Positions 17,206 to 25,110 of a stretch of 64,000 nucleotides of DNA are shown piece by piece. Origin of the DNA: Nonomuraea sediminis (GTDB lineage Bacteria > Actinomycetota > Actinomycetes > Streptosporangiales > Streptosporangiaceae); assembly GCF_018531495.1 (NCBI RefSeq), contig NZ_JAHDTI010000017.1, positions 124,001 through 188,000 of the forward strand, read 5' to 3'. Below the pieces are notes generated by a model. It ran no database searches. It was not told where the DNA came from and saw only the letters and a list, made by a program, of their open reading frames with translations. The translations under genes and the position numbers were made by a program. Position 1 is the stretch's first letter. Every line of letters starts with the position of its first letter.

Positions 17206-17508
17206 GGTGCCCCTCCGGAAGTTGAAGTGATCTTCAACTCGGAGGCGCAGGGTTCCGTCTGTTCTCCTGGGACTCAGGCTTGGATGAGGGAGGGATCGAT
17301 TCACCGCCTGTTCAGGCGATTACTTCCGGTTCCTGCTTCACCACAGGTGTGGATCCGAACCTCGACCGGGGTTGTGGATTTGTCCCGGCCACTGTCAGGA
17401 GGGCTTCCCCGCCTGCCACCGGTAGATGTCGTCCCGTCCGCACTGACGTCGGCGTCGTCCCCTGCTAGGCACCGATAGTGCGTCGCATGCAAGCTCCCTT
17501 CTCGGGAT
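17206..17508 (-). promoter_or_regulatory. 303-nt leader of the RNHCP gene with palindrome and short reading frame
   Basis: No full gene lies here. It contains a perfect 14-bp palindrome, CGCCTGTTCAGGCG (17305-17318), and a possible seven-codon reading frame near the upstream end (17465-17488). Composition is less GC-biased than coding DNA. It could be a regulatory 5' untranslated region, or simply a promoter region following the GH13 gene, which ends at 17509 on the same strand. Confidence 0.4.
17465..17488 (-). CDS. Possible seven-residue leader peptide (MRRTIGA)
   Basis: ATG at 17488 with GGGAG 5 nt upstream, ending in TAG after seven codons. It begins 20 nt after the GH13 stop and lies about 260 nt ahead of the RNHCP start. 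Two arginines open the peptide. The good ribosome-binding site is the only support; a chance match is quite possible. Confidence 0.25.
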   Translation of the reverse strand: MRRTIGA

Positions 17509-19032
17509 TCACTCTACGAACCAGGCGGTGGTGTTGCCGGGGATTTCGTCGGGGGTGCAGGGGGTGGAGGCCAGGGCGGGGGTTCCCAGGGTGGTCGGGT
17601 AGGGAGCGTCGCCGAAGACTGTCACCGAGGTCAGGGAGCCGCGGCGGAAGGCGAGGACGTCGTGTCTGGGGGTGGGGAGCCATTCCAGGGGGCCCGAGAG
17701 GGTGCGGCGGAGGGTCAGGGCCTGGTGGTGGAGGGTCCAGGTGGAATCCGTCAGGTCGATCTGATCCTCGATGGCGTAGTCGGCGAACCACCGCGGCTGG
17801 GGGAGCCAGGGGGACGGCGATGCGGAGAAGCCGAAGGAGGGGCCCGTGGAGGTCCACGGCAGGGGGACGCGGCAGCCGTCTCGGCCGTAGTCGGCGGGGC
17901 CTGAGCGGTGGAAGGTCGGGTCCTGCCTGACCGAGTCCGGGAGGTCGAGGACTTCGGGCAGGCCGGCTTCCTCGCCCTGGTAGAGGTAGACGGATCCGGG
18001 GAGGGCGAGCGTGAGGAGGGCGGCCGCTCTGGCTCGCCGTACGCCCAGGGCGACGTCGACCTCGCCGCGGGGCCGGGTGGCGGGGCCGCCGGTGCGGGTG
18101 AGCAGGCCGTAGCGGCTGACGGAGCGGTGGACGTCGTGGTTGGCCAGCGTCCAGGTGCCGCCGGCGCCTGACAGGCCGCGCGTGATCGAGTCGCGGAAGC
18201 GGCCCGCGTCCCACGGGCACATCAGCAGGTCGAAGTAGAAGGCCTGCGGCAGCTCGTCGGGACGCAGGAACAGGGCGAGGTCGTCGACGGTGGGGACCCA
18301 GATCTCCCCCACCAGCGTCAGGTCCCGCGCGTAGCCGTCGGCGATTCTGCGCCAGCGCCGCAGCACCTCGTGCACCTCGGGCTGGTTGCTCATGTGCGGG
18401 TTGTGGCCGGTCCCGGGCCAGTCGAGCAGGTCGGCCTGCTTGTACATCATGTGGGCGACGTCGATGCGGATGCCGTCGACGCCCCGGTCGAACCAGAACC
18501 GCAGGACCTGGTCGAAGTACTCGGCCACGGCCGGGTTGCGCCAGTTGAAGTCCGGTTGTTCCGGGGCGAAGCTGTGCAGGTACCACTCGTCGTCGACCCG
18601 CGTCCACGCGGGCCCGCCGAAGATCGACTGCCAGTTGTTCGGCTGCCGGCGGAAGATGAACCGGTCACGCATCTCCCGGTCGCCCGCCAATGCCGCCTTG
18701 AACCACGGGTGCTCGACCGAGCAGTGGTTGGGCACCAGGTCCATGAGGACCTTGAGCCCGCGCGCATGCGCATCGCTCAAAAGGCGGTCCCAAGCGGACA
18801 AACCCCCATACAGGGGGTCGATATCCATATAGTCGGACACGTCGTAGCCGTGGTCGGCGCCGGGCGACGGGTAGCACGGGTTGAGCCAGATCCCGTCCAC
18901 CCCCAGCCGCCGCAGGTAGTCCAGCCGCCCCCGCAGCCCCTCCAGGTCGCCGACGCCGTCACCGTCGGAATCGGCGAACGAGCGGAGGTAGACCTGGTAG
19001 ATGACAGCCTGGCGCCACCACGGCTCGGTCAA
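17509..19032 (-). CDS. GH13 alpha-glucosidase (oligo-1,6-glucosidase/maltase type)
   Basis: 507 residues, a cytoplasmic retaining alpha-glucosidase of family GH13. Seen: opening WWRQAVIYQVYLRSFADSDG, the calcium/fold motif DxDGDGVGDLEG, DLVPNH (101-103), nucleophile Asp191 in GIRIDVAH, acid/base Glu243 in VGEIWV, and the transition-state Asp300 in LANHDVHR. No signal peptide, so it acts on imported oligosaccharides. It starts at a TTG that overlaps the previous stop (TTGA) and is the last gene of the sugar operon. Exact linkage specificity cannot be read from the sequence. Confidence 0.93.
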   Translation of the reverse strand: MTEPWWRQAVIYQVYLRSFADSDGDGVGDLEGLRGRLDYLRRLGVDGIWLNPCYPSPGADHGYDVSDYMDIDPLYGGLSAWDRLLSDAHARGLKVLMDLVPNHCSVEHPWFKAALAGDREMRDRFIFRRQPNNWQSIFGGPAWTRVDDEWYLHSFAPEQPDFNWRNPAVAEYFDQVLRFWFDRGVDGIRIDVAHMMYKQADLLDWPGTGHNPHMSNQPEVHEVLRRWRRIADGYARDLTLVGEIWVPTVDDLALFLRPDELPQAFYFDLLMCPWDAGRFRDSITRGLSGAGGTWTLANHDVHRSVSRYGLLTRTGGPATRPRGEVDVALGVRRARAAALLTLALPGSVYLYQGEEAGLPEVLDLPDSVRQDPTFHRSGPADYGRDGCRVPLPWTSTGPSFGFSASPSPWLPQPRWFADYAIEDQIDLTDSTWTLHHQALTLRRTLSGPLEWLPTPRHDVLAFRRGSLTSVTVFGDAPYPTTLGTPALASTPCTPDEIPGNTTAWFVE

Positions 19033-20201
19033 CGCACCTGCCCCCGGTCGAAGTAGGCGGCCAGCTCCGGGTCGAGCGGCGGGATGTCGTACGGCATGCC
19101 GCCCTCACGCAGCGACAGCGTGGCCATGTAGCCGGCCGCCACGCTCATCCGGGCGGCGACTGGCGAGGTGTCGGTGGCGCCACCCTCGCGAACGAAGCGG
19201 ACGAACTCGGCGATGATCTGCGGGTCGGCCCCGCCGTGGCCGCCCTTGGCCTCGGGCACGCGGTAGGCGATGTCGCAGTCGTCGCGGTAGTCCGAGGGCC
19301 CGGTGTTCCACACCTTGACCGTGTCGCCCGGCCCGTCACCGAAGTTCTCCAGCCGCCCCTCGGTGCCGATGACGGTGTAGTTGCGGAAGTAGTCGGGCGA
19401 GAAGTGGCACTGCTGGTAGGCGGCGATGACCCCGTTGTCGAGCCGCATGTTCATCACGCTGACGTCCTCGACGTCGACCACGCTGTTCAGGTCGCGCCGC
19501 TGGGTGGGCGGCCAGTCGAACTCCTTCAGCCAGCCCTCAGGCCGGGGCGTGTCGGGCGCCCTGCGCGGCAGGTCACCGTACAGCATGAGGTCGCCGAAGG
19601 CGTTGACGCGGGTGGTGTAGCCGCCGGCCAGCCAGTGGACGACGTCCAGGTCGTGGGCGGCCTTCTGGAGGAGCAGCCCTGTGGTGCGGGTGCGGTCGGC
19701 GTGCCAGTCCTTGAAGTAGTAGTCGCCGCCGTAAGAGACGAAGTGGCGGACCCAGACCGTCTTGGGCTCGCCGATGACGCCCTTGCGGATGATGTCGCGC
19801 ATCAGCCTGACCACGCCCATGTGGCGCATGTTGTGCCCCACGTACAGCCTGGTCCCGGTACGGCGGGCGACCTCCAGGATGCGGTCGCAGCTCTCGACGG
19901 TGATGGCCAGCGGCTTCTCCAGGTAGACGGGCTTGCCGGCCTCCAGGCAGTCGATCGCGATGCGCTCGTGGGTGTCGTCGGGCGTCATCACGATGATCGC
20001 GTCGAGGTCGGGCCGCTCGAGCAGCGTCCGGTAGTCCTCCGTCAGGATGCCGGCCTCGAAGTGGCCCGCCTGCCTCTTGAGCGCGGCCGGATCGGTGTCG
20101 CAGAGAGCGGCCACGACCGAGCCCTTGCCCGGCCGGTGCGCGGCGCGGGCGAGGCTGGTTCGCAGTCCCAGGCCGACGACGCCGATGCGCAGGTCTTCCA
20201 C
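19029..20201 (-). CDS. Gfo/Idh/MocA-family NAD(P)-dependent oxidoreductase
   Basis: 390 residues. An N-terminal Rossmann domain (GVVGLGLRTSLARAA, 7-21) and the family catalytic motif EKPLAIT near residue 95, followed by a C-terminal beta-sheet dimerisation domain with KAAHDLDVVHWLAGG. The family oxidises or reduces sugars and inositol derivatives, and some members use NAD in glycoside hydrolysis. It lies 10 nt after the permease gene and overlaps the GH13 start by 4 nt, so it belongs to the sugar operon and probably modifies the imported sugar. Confidence 0.9.
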   Translation of the reverse strand: MEDLRIGVVGLGLRTSLARAAHRPGKGSVVAALCDTDPAALKRQAGHFEAGILTEDYRTLLERPDLDAIIVMTPDDTHERIAIDCLEAGKPVYLEKPLAITVESCDRILEVARRTGTRLYVGHNMRHMGVVRLMRDIIRKGVIGEPKTVWVRHFVSYGGDYYFKDWHADRTRTTGLLLQKAAHDLDVVHWLAGGYTTRVNAFGDLMLYGDLPRRAPDTPRPEGWLKEFDWPPTQRRDLNSVVDVEDVSVMNMRLDNGVIAAYQQCHFSPDYFRNYTVIGTEGRLENFGDGPGDTVKVWNTGPSDYRDDCDIAYRVPEAKGGHGGADPQIIAEFVRFVREGGATDTSPVAARMSVAAGYMATLSLREGGMPYDIPPLDPELAAYFDRGQVR

Positions 20202-20211
20202 TGGTGTCCTT

Positions 20212-21024
20212 TCACTTCGAGCCGGTGAACGCGATGCCCTGGATGATTTGCTTCTGCATCACGATAAACAAAACGATCATCGGCAGGCTGGCCACGAGCG
20301 AGCCCGCCATCAGGACGTGGAACTCGTTGAGGTGCTCCTGCTGGAGCGAGGAGAGCCCGGCCGAGAGCGGCATCTGCTCCGGGTCGGTGTTGACGATGAG
20401 CGGCCACATGAGATCGTTCCACGACCACATCACGGTCAGCACGCCCAGGGCCATCAGCCCCGGCCTGGCCAGCGGCAGCATCACGCTCCAGTAGATGCGG
20501 ACCGGATGGGCGCCGTCGATCCTGGCCGCCTCCTCCACCTCACTGGGCAGGCCGAGGAAGAACTGCCGGAGCATGAACGTGCCGAACGCGCTGAACACTC
20601 CGGGCCCGACCAGGCCCGGCAGCGTGTTCAGCCACCCGAGCCCCTGCATGATCTGGTACTGCGGGATCAGGAACAACTGCCCGGGCACCATCAGCACCGA
20701 CAGCAGCGCCACAAAGATGATGTTACGTCCGGGGAACTTCAACCGGGCGAACGCGTAGGCGGCCATCGAGCAGAACAGCAACTGCCCGCAGGTCCTGATG
20801 ACCGTCATGGCCACGGTGTTCCAGAACTGGTGCAGGAACGGCGTCTGCTCGAAGATCTTGGCGTAGTTGGACCACTGGAAGGACGGGATCCACACCGGAG
20901 GCACCCTGGTCGCCTCGGTGAAGGTCTTCAGCGAGGTCAGGACCTCCCAGAAGAACGGCAGCACCATGGCCGCGGCGCCTACCGCGAGGACCACGTGGAC
21001 GGGCCACAGGCGGTTAGCTCGCAT
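20212..21024 (-). CDS. Sugar ABC transporter permease, MalG type
   Basis: 270 residues, six transmembrane helices, with the EAA loop EEAARIDGAHPVRIYW...LPLARP near 180-205 that docks the ATPase. A carbohydrate uptake (CUT1) permease. Overlaps the preceding permease gene by 11 nt. The operon has no ATPase, so it presumably uses a shared MsiK-like ATPase encoded elsewhere, as is usual in actinobacteria. Confidence 0.93.
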   Translation of the reverse strand: MRANRLWPVHVVLAVGAAAMVLPFFWEVLTSLKTFTEATRVPPVWIPSFQWSNYAKIFEQTPFLHQFWNTVAMTVIRTCGQLLFCSMAAYAFARLKFPGRNIIFVALLSVLMVPGQLFLIPQYQIMQGLGWLNTLPGLVGPGVFSAFGTFMLRQFFLGLPSEVEEAARIDGAHPVRIYWSVMLPLARPGLMALGVLTVMWSWNDLMWPLIVNTDPEQMPLSAGLSSLQQEHLNEFHVLMAGSLVASLPMIVLFIVMQKQIIQGIAFTGSK

Positions 21025-21961
21025 AGTGCACCCACTTCTTCTGCAGCCGGAACTGGATGACGGTCAGCACCAGCGTGATGATCAGCAGCACGACGGCGAG
21101 CGCGGCCGCGTAGCCCTTGGCGCCCTCCTCGAAGGCGTAGGTGAAGAACAGCGACACCACGGTCTGGCTGTCCTCGCGCGCCGGGTTGCCCTTCCTGAAC
21201 AGCAGGAAGAACATGTCGAAGGCCTGCAACCCGCCGATCACGGTCAGCACCGAGACGAAGAAGATGCTCGGTGACAGCAGCGGAAGCGTGATCTTGAAGA
21301 ACTGCCGGATCTTGCCCGCCCCGTCGATGGAGGCCGCCTCGTACAGGTGCTGCGGGATGGCCTGCAGCCCGGCCATGAAGATGACCGCGTTGTAGCCGAT
21401 GGCCGACCAGATCGCGATGATCACCACGGCGTACAGGGCGGTGTCGGGGTCGGCCACCCACGAGGTCCCCTTGATGCCCACCAGGCCGAGCAGGTAGTTG
21501 AACAGGCCGTAGTCGCCGTTGTAGAGCCAGGCCCAGACCATCGCGACGGCCGCCGGCATGGTCACCACGGGCAGGAAGTACAGCGTCCGGTAGAGCCCGA
21601 CCAGTCGCAGCCCGCGCGCGTTGAGCAACGCGGCCACCAGGACCGAGACCGGGATGCCGAGCAGGATCAGCACCGAGTACACGAACGTGTTGACCAGCGC
21701 CTTGCCGATCGCCGGGTCGTGCAGCAGCTTGGTGTAATTGGCGATCCCCACCCAGGTGGAGTCGCCGAACAGAGTCCACTCGGTGAAGCTGTAGTAGACC
21801 GACTGGACCATGGGCCACAGGTAGAAGATCCCGAGGCCGAGGACCGTGGGCGCGATCAGCAGGTAGCCCCAGACCCATTCGCGGTCGCGCAGCCTGCGCC
21901 TGGGTATCGGGCGGGCGGCCGCCGCCGGGCCGGCGGCGACCGTCCTTTCGATCGTGCTCAA
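21014..21961 (-). CDS. Sugar ABC transporter permease, MalF/UgpA type
   Basis: 315 residues from a TTG at 21961, one base after the binding-protein stop, with GAGAAG upstream. Six core helices after a basic cytoplasmic N-terminus (RPIPRRRLRDREW), a periplasmic segment, and the EAA loop YEAASIDGAGKIRQFFKITLP near 220-240. The CUT1 partner of the MalG-type permease that follows. Together with the lipoprotein it forms an oligosaccharide importer. Confidence 0.93.
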   Translation of the reverse strand: MSTIERTVAAGPAAAARPIPRRRLRDREWVWGYLLIAPTVLGLGIFYLWPMVQSVYYSFTEWTLFGDSTWVGIANYTKLLHDPAIGKALVNTFVYSVLILLGIPVSVLVAALLNARGLRLVGLYRTLYFLPVVTMPAAVAMVWAWLYNGDYGLFNYLLGLVGIKGTSWVADPDTALYAVVIIAIWSAIGYNAVIFMAGLQAIPQHLYEAASIDGAGKIRQFFKITLPLLSPSIFFVSVLTVIGGLQAFDMFFLLFRKGNPAREDSQTVVSLFFTYAFEEGAKGYAAALAVVLLIITLVLTVIQFRLQKKWVHYAS

Positions 21962-21962
21962 C

Positions 21963-23222
21963 TTACTTCTCGGCGGCCAGGTCGGCGTTCATGCTCGCCG
22001 CGAACTCCTTGGCCAGCGGCTCCACCTGGTTGCCGTCGGTGTAGGCCTTGGTGATCGCGTCGACCTCCTTGCGCGCCCAGACGGCGGTGTTCTTGGAGAT
22101 CGGGTACGGCACAGCCGTCTCGGTGGCGTCGAGGAAGATCTGCAGGTTCTTGCCGGGCATCGACTTGGCCCAGACGTCGGCCATCCCCTGGTAGGCGGGG
22201 ATCACCGAACCCGACTCGGCCTGGATCCTGTTCCCCTCCTCCGAGGACAGGAACTTCTCGAACTCCCACGCCTCCTGCGGGTGCTTGGTCTTGGCGTAGA
22301 CGACGTTGGCCAGGCCGTGGATGATGCTGGCGTTGCTCTTGGGGCCCTTCGGCATGGGCGCGACGTCCCAGTTGAGACCCTTGGAGTTCTGGTACATGAC
22401 GGCGTCGTAGGAGCCGTCGTAGAACATGGCCAGCTTGCCGTTCTGGAACAGCACGCTCGGGTCGGTGTCGGTCATCTGCTGCTGGGTCGGCGACTCCTTC
22501 TTGTCCAGGAAGTCCTTCCAGAACTGCAGGCCCTGGATGGAGGCGGGGTCGTCGAAGCCCGACTTCTTCTTGTCCTCGGAGATGATGTAGCCGCCGGCCT
22601 GGACCATCGTGTCGTAGTACTGGGTCTGGTTCCAGGCGGGAGCGCCGATGCCCCACACGCCGCTGCCGGCGTCGGTCAGCTTGGTGGCGGCCTTGCGCAC
22701 GTCGTCCCAGGTCCAGTCGGCCGTGGGGTACTTCACCTTGGCCTTGTCGAACAGGTCCTTGTTGTAGAACAGCCCGATGGTGTCGTAGTCCTTCGGGATG
22801 CCGTACTGCTTGCCGTCGAGCTGGTAGAGGTCGACCAGCGCCTTGGGGTACTTGCTCATGTCGAGCTTGTCCTTGGCGATCTGGTCCGACAGCGGCAGCA
22901 GCGCGCCCTGGGAGGCGTACACGCCGATGCGCGGGCCGTTCATCCAGAACACGTCGGGGGCGCTGCCGCTGGCCGCGGCGGTCTGGAGCTTGGTCCAGTA
23001 CTCCTTGTTCGGCGTGAACTCGATCTTGACCTTGATCTTCGGGTGGCTCTTCTCGAAGGCCTGCGCCAGCTTGGTCGCGGTGGGCCCCCAGGTCTCTGCC
23101 GTCCCCCAGTGGCCCCAGGTGATCGTGACCGTGCCGTCCGAACTTTCGCCCGAGGAGGAGCATCCCGCGAGTCCTGCCACGAGCGCACCGGCGCACATCA
23201 GCGCCCGCATCTTGCCTGTCAT
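21963..23222 (-). CDS. Sugar ABC transporter substrate-binding lipoprotein
   Basis: 419 residues from the ATG at 23222, supported by GGGGACG upstream and by the lipoprotein signal that then starts at residue 1: a short charged region and lipobox LAGC (Cys21). An open frame reaches 25 codons further but would bury the signal. The mature protein is an extracytoplasmic solute-binding protein of family 1 (TITWGHWG at the first strand; NKDLFDKAKVKYPTADWTWDD). Captures an oligosaccharide, likely an alpha-glucoside given the GH13 enzyme in the operon. First gene of the five-gene operon. Confidence 0.93.
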   Translation of the reverse strand: MTGKMRALMCAGALVAGLAGCSSSGESSDGTVTITWGHWGTAETWGPTATKLAQAFEKSHPKIKVKIEFTPNKEYWTKLQTAAASGSAPDVFWMNGPRIGVYASQGALLPLSDQIAKDKLDMSKYPKALVDLYQLDGKQYGIPKDYDTIGLFYNKDLFDKAKVKYPTADWTWDDVRKAATKLTDAGSGVWGIGAPAWNQTQYYDTMVQAGGYIISEDKKKSGFDDPASIQGLQFWKDFLDKKESPTQQQMTDTDPSVLFQNGKLAMFYDGSYDAVMYQNSKGLNWDVAPMPKGPKSNASIIHGLANVVYAKTKHPQEAWEFEKFLSSEEGNRIQAESGSVIPAYQGMADVWAKSMPGKNLQIFLDATETAVPYPISKNTAVWARKEVDAITKAYTDGNQVEPLAKEFAASMNADLAAEK

Positions 23223-23321
23223 GTCGTCCCCATCTGTCGGGCTGAACGAGTGACTGGAGGCTAAGGCGTATTTATGCAAGAAACTAGGGTTAATCACTCA
23301 TATGCAGTCAGAAGATGCGCG

Positions 23322-23349
23322 CACGAAGCCGTCTTGTGACAGCTTCGTG
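23322..23349 (-). promoter_or_regulatory. Inverted repeat in the ROK regulator-sugar operon gap
   Basis: Perfect 8-bp arms CACGAAGC and GCTTCGTG separated by 12 nt, between the ROK gene stop (23369) and the sugar-binding protein start (23222). It could be a ROK operator for the sugar operon or a terminator for the regulator transcript. The surrounding 146 bp is AT-richer than coding DNA (for example 23265-23300), as expected for a promoter. Confidence 0.5.
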
Positions 23350-23368
23350 ACCGATTTATCCAGACAAG

Positions 23369-24502
23369 CTATGAAAAGAGCACCTTGTCGGCGTGGTTGA
23401 GGGCGAGCCTGACCGCGCCCAGCGTGATCGACTCGCTGCCCAGCTCGGAGGCCACCACCAGCGGCGGGTACAGGCAGATCTCGTCGAAGACCTCCTTCAC
23501 CGGTCCCACCAGCAGGTCACCGGCGGGCGAGAGGCTGCCGCCGATCACCACCAGCTCAGGGTCAAGCGGGTTCACGATGGTGATCAGGCTCTCGCCCAGG
23601 CCCGCCCCGAACTCCCTGACGGCGTCCGAGGCCTTGGCGTCGCCCCGGCGGGCGCGCTCGATCGCGAAGCGGGCGCAGTCGAGCGGCGAGCGCAGCTCGC
23701 CCGGCTCGACGCTCATCGCGTAGTCGGTGACCGCCTTGAAGGCCGCCCAGGTGCCGGTCGGCATCTGGCCGATCTCGCCCGAGGCGGCATGGGCTCCCCG
23801 GTACGGCACGCCGCCGATCAGCAGACCGAGCCCGAGCCGGGTGCCGGTGTAGAGGTAGACCACGTCGCGGTAGCCCTGGGCGACGCCGCGCCAGTGCTCG
23901 GCGATCACGGCCAGGCGCATGTCGTTCTCCACCACTACGGGCACCGGCAGGCGGGCGGCCAACTCGGCCTGCAGCGGCACGCCCGTCCAGTCGCTCAGCA
24001 CCACGCTCTTGACCACCCGGCCCTCACCGTCGACCACGCCGGTGGTGCCCACGCCCACCGCGGCGACCTCGTGTACGGCCAGCCCTGCCTGGGCGGTGAC
24101 GGTGGTGACGAGATCCCCCACGGCCGCCAGCCGGTCGGCGGCGCGCACGCCCGGCGAGATCGGCATGGCCTGGACGGCCACGATCGTGCCGTTCAGATCG
24201 GCCACCATGGCCTGCACCGACGTGTGACCGATGGAGACGCCCACCACGTGCCCCGCCGAGGCACGGAACCTGAAGCGGCGCGCCGGCCTGCCACGTGGCC
24301 TGTCGCCCGGCTCGTCGGGGCACTCCTCGGCCCAGCCCTCGGTCACCAGTTCCTCGACGATCGCCTCGACCGTCGGCCTGGACACCCTGGCGCCCCTGGC
24401 CAGCTCGCTCAGCGTGAGCACCTCGGCGTCACGAAGCAGGCGCAGGATGGCGGCCGAGTTCAGCCTGCGCAGGAGTGAGGCGTCACCGCTCTGCTGTAGC
24501 AC
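23369..24502 (-). CDS. ROK-family transcriptional regulator of the sugar operon
   Basis: 377 residues. An N-terminal winged helix-turn-helix (about 12-65, TLSELARGARVSRPTVEAIVEELV) is followed by a ROK sugar-kinase-like domain (GVSIGHTSVQAMVADLNG, then VVENDMRLAVIAEHWRG and VIGGSLSP). The normal ROK zinc-binding motif (GHxxxxxxxxxCxCGxxGCxE) is absent; at that place GEIGQMPTG is followed by no CxCG cluster. It is therefore an atypical regulator. Upstream and co-oriented with the sugar operon, it probably represses the operon and releases on binding a sugar. Confidence 0.88.
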   Translation of the reverse strand: MLQQSGDASLLRRLNSAAILRLLRDAEVLTLSELARGARVSRPTVEAIVEELVTEGWAEECPDEPGDRPRGRPARRFRFRASAGHVVGVSIGHTSVQAMVADLNGTIVAVQAMPISPGVRAADRLAAVGDLVTTVTAQAGLAVHEVAAVGVGTTGVVDGEGRVVKSVVLSDWTGVPLQAELAARLPVPVVVENDMRLAVIAEHWRGVAQGYRDVVYLYTGTRLGLGLLIGGVPYRGAHAASGEIGQMPTGTWAAFKAVTDYAMSVEPGELRSPLDCARFAIERARRGDAKASDAVREFGAGLGESLITIVNPLDPELVVIGGSLSPAGDLLVGPVKEVFDEICLYPPLVVASELGSESITLGAVRLALNHADKVLFS

Positions 24503-24658
24503 CAGGTCATCCTACTTTTAGTGAAGAAGGTTGTGAAAATAGATTTCCCACCGATTTCCCGCCTCGACACCCGTTTTCGCCTGCCCAGCCAGCGTAAGCG
24601 CCCTCTCGACCACCGAATACGCTCCCCACCCCCAACGAGTCAGGCAAAACCGCGGCGC

Positions 24659-24802
24659 ACGGGGTTCCACCGCGCCGGGCCAGGAGGGACCGTGGCCCCG
24701 GCGTCTCACCGCACCAGACCAGGGAGACCGTGGCGGGGGTCTCACCTCGCCGGGCCAGCGAACCGTGTTCCCGGGGGTCCCACCGCGCCGGGCTCGGCGA
24801 GG
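24659..24802. repeat. Four imperfect tandem units of 30-41 bp
   Basis: Units start at 24659, 24689, 24727 and 24762. The last three begin ACCGTG; the common pattern is ACCGTGGC-(C/G)GGG-GTCTCACC-GCGCCGGGCCAG. Spacings are 30, 38 and 35 bp, so units vary in length by small insertions. The array abuts the dispersed element at 24829. Confidence 0.7.
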
Positions 24803-24828
24803 AGGGGTACGGCGGTCGTCCGGCGCGA

Positions 24829-24970
24829 TGTACGGCGGGACGGAGGGACCGTGGTGCCTGGACAAGGAAGCGCCGTGGCGGCGGGCAAGCGGCACCGACT
24901 CGCCGCGAGCGCCGGGCACGGGCCCTCAGCCGAAGTGCGGCGGGCGGCGGGTGGGGTGGCCTGCCGTACA
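24829..24970 (+). repeat. Dispersed element, copy A (142 bp)
   Basis: Ends are TGTACGGCGGG and CCTGCCGTACA, inverted repeats matching at 10 of 11 positions. The conserved core runs from GCCGTGGCGGCGGGCAAGCG through GGCACCGACTCGCC to CCCTCAGCCGAAGTGCGG, shared with copies at 28252, 36311 and 48646. Lies in the divergent ROK/tdh gap. No coding capacity recognised. Confidence 0.85.
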
Positions 24971-25110
24971 GGAGAAGACTCACCGCGCCGCATAACGGCC
25001 GATTTGCCCCGTGTGAAGAAGGACTGTGGGGGGAGTTAAGAAACCCTCGATGGACACCTCCGGAGGTCAACGGGCACAGTGCGTTAGGTTCAGACGAGGG
25101 GGTTTGGCCG

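Larger units (their letters stand above)
24503..25110. other. 608-bp gene-free region between divergent ROK and tdh genes
   Basis: From the regulator side it holds an AT-rich stretch (24508-24545), then a tandem repeat array (24659-24802), a copy of the dispersed inverted-repeat-ended element (24829-24970), and about 140 bp leading to tdh. Several long frames run through it on both strands, but they follow repeat structure and lack any recognisable protein. I see no gene. Confidence 0.7.

Noticed and set aside
17301..17492. 63-codon minus-strand frame in the RNHCP leader
   Set aside because: Atypical codon use and no domain; treated as leader DNA.
24829..24970. Dispersed element as an insertion sequence or a small protein gene
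   Set aside because: Only about 142-152 bp, no transposase; similar peptides from the copies reflect DNA similarity and copy B breaks the frame.
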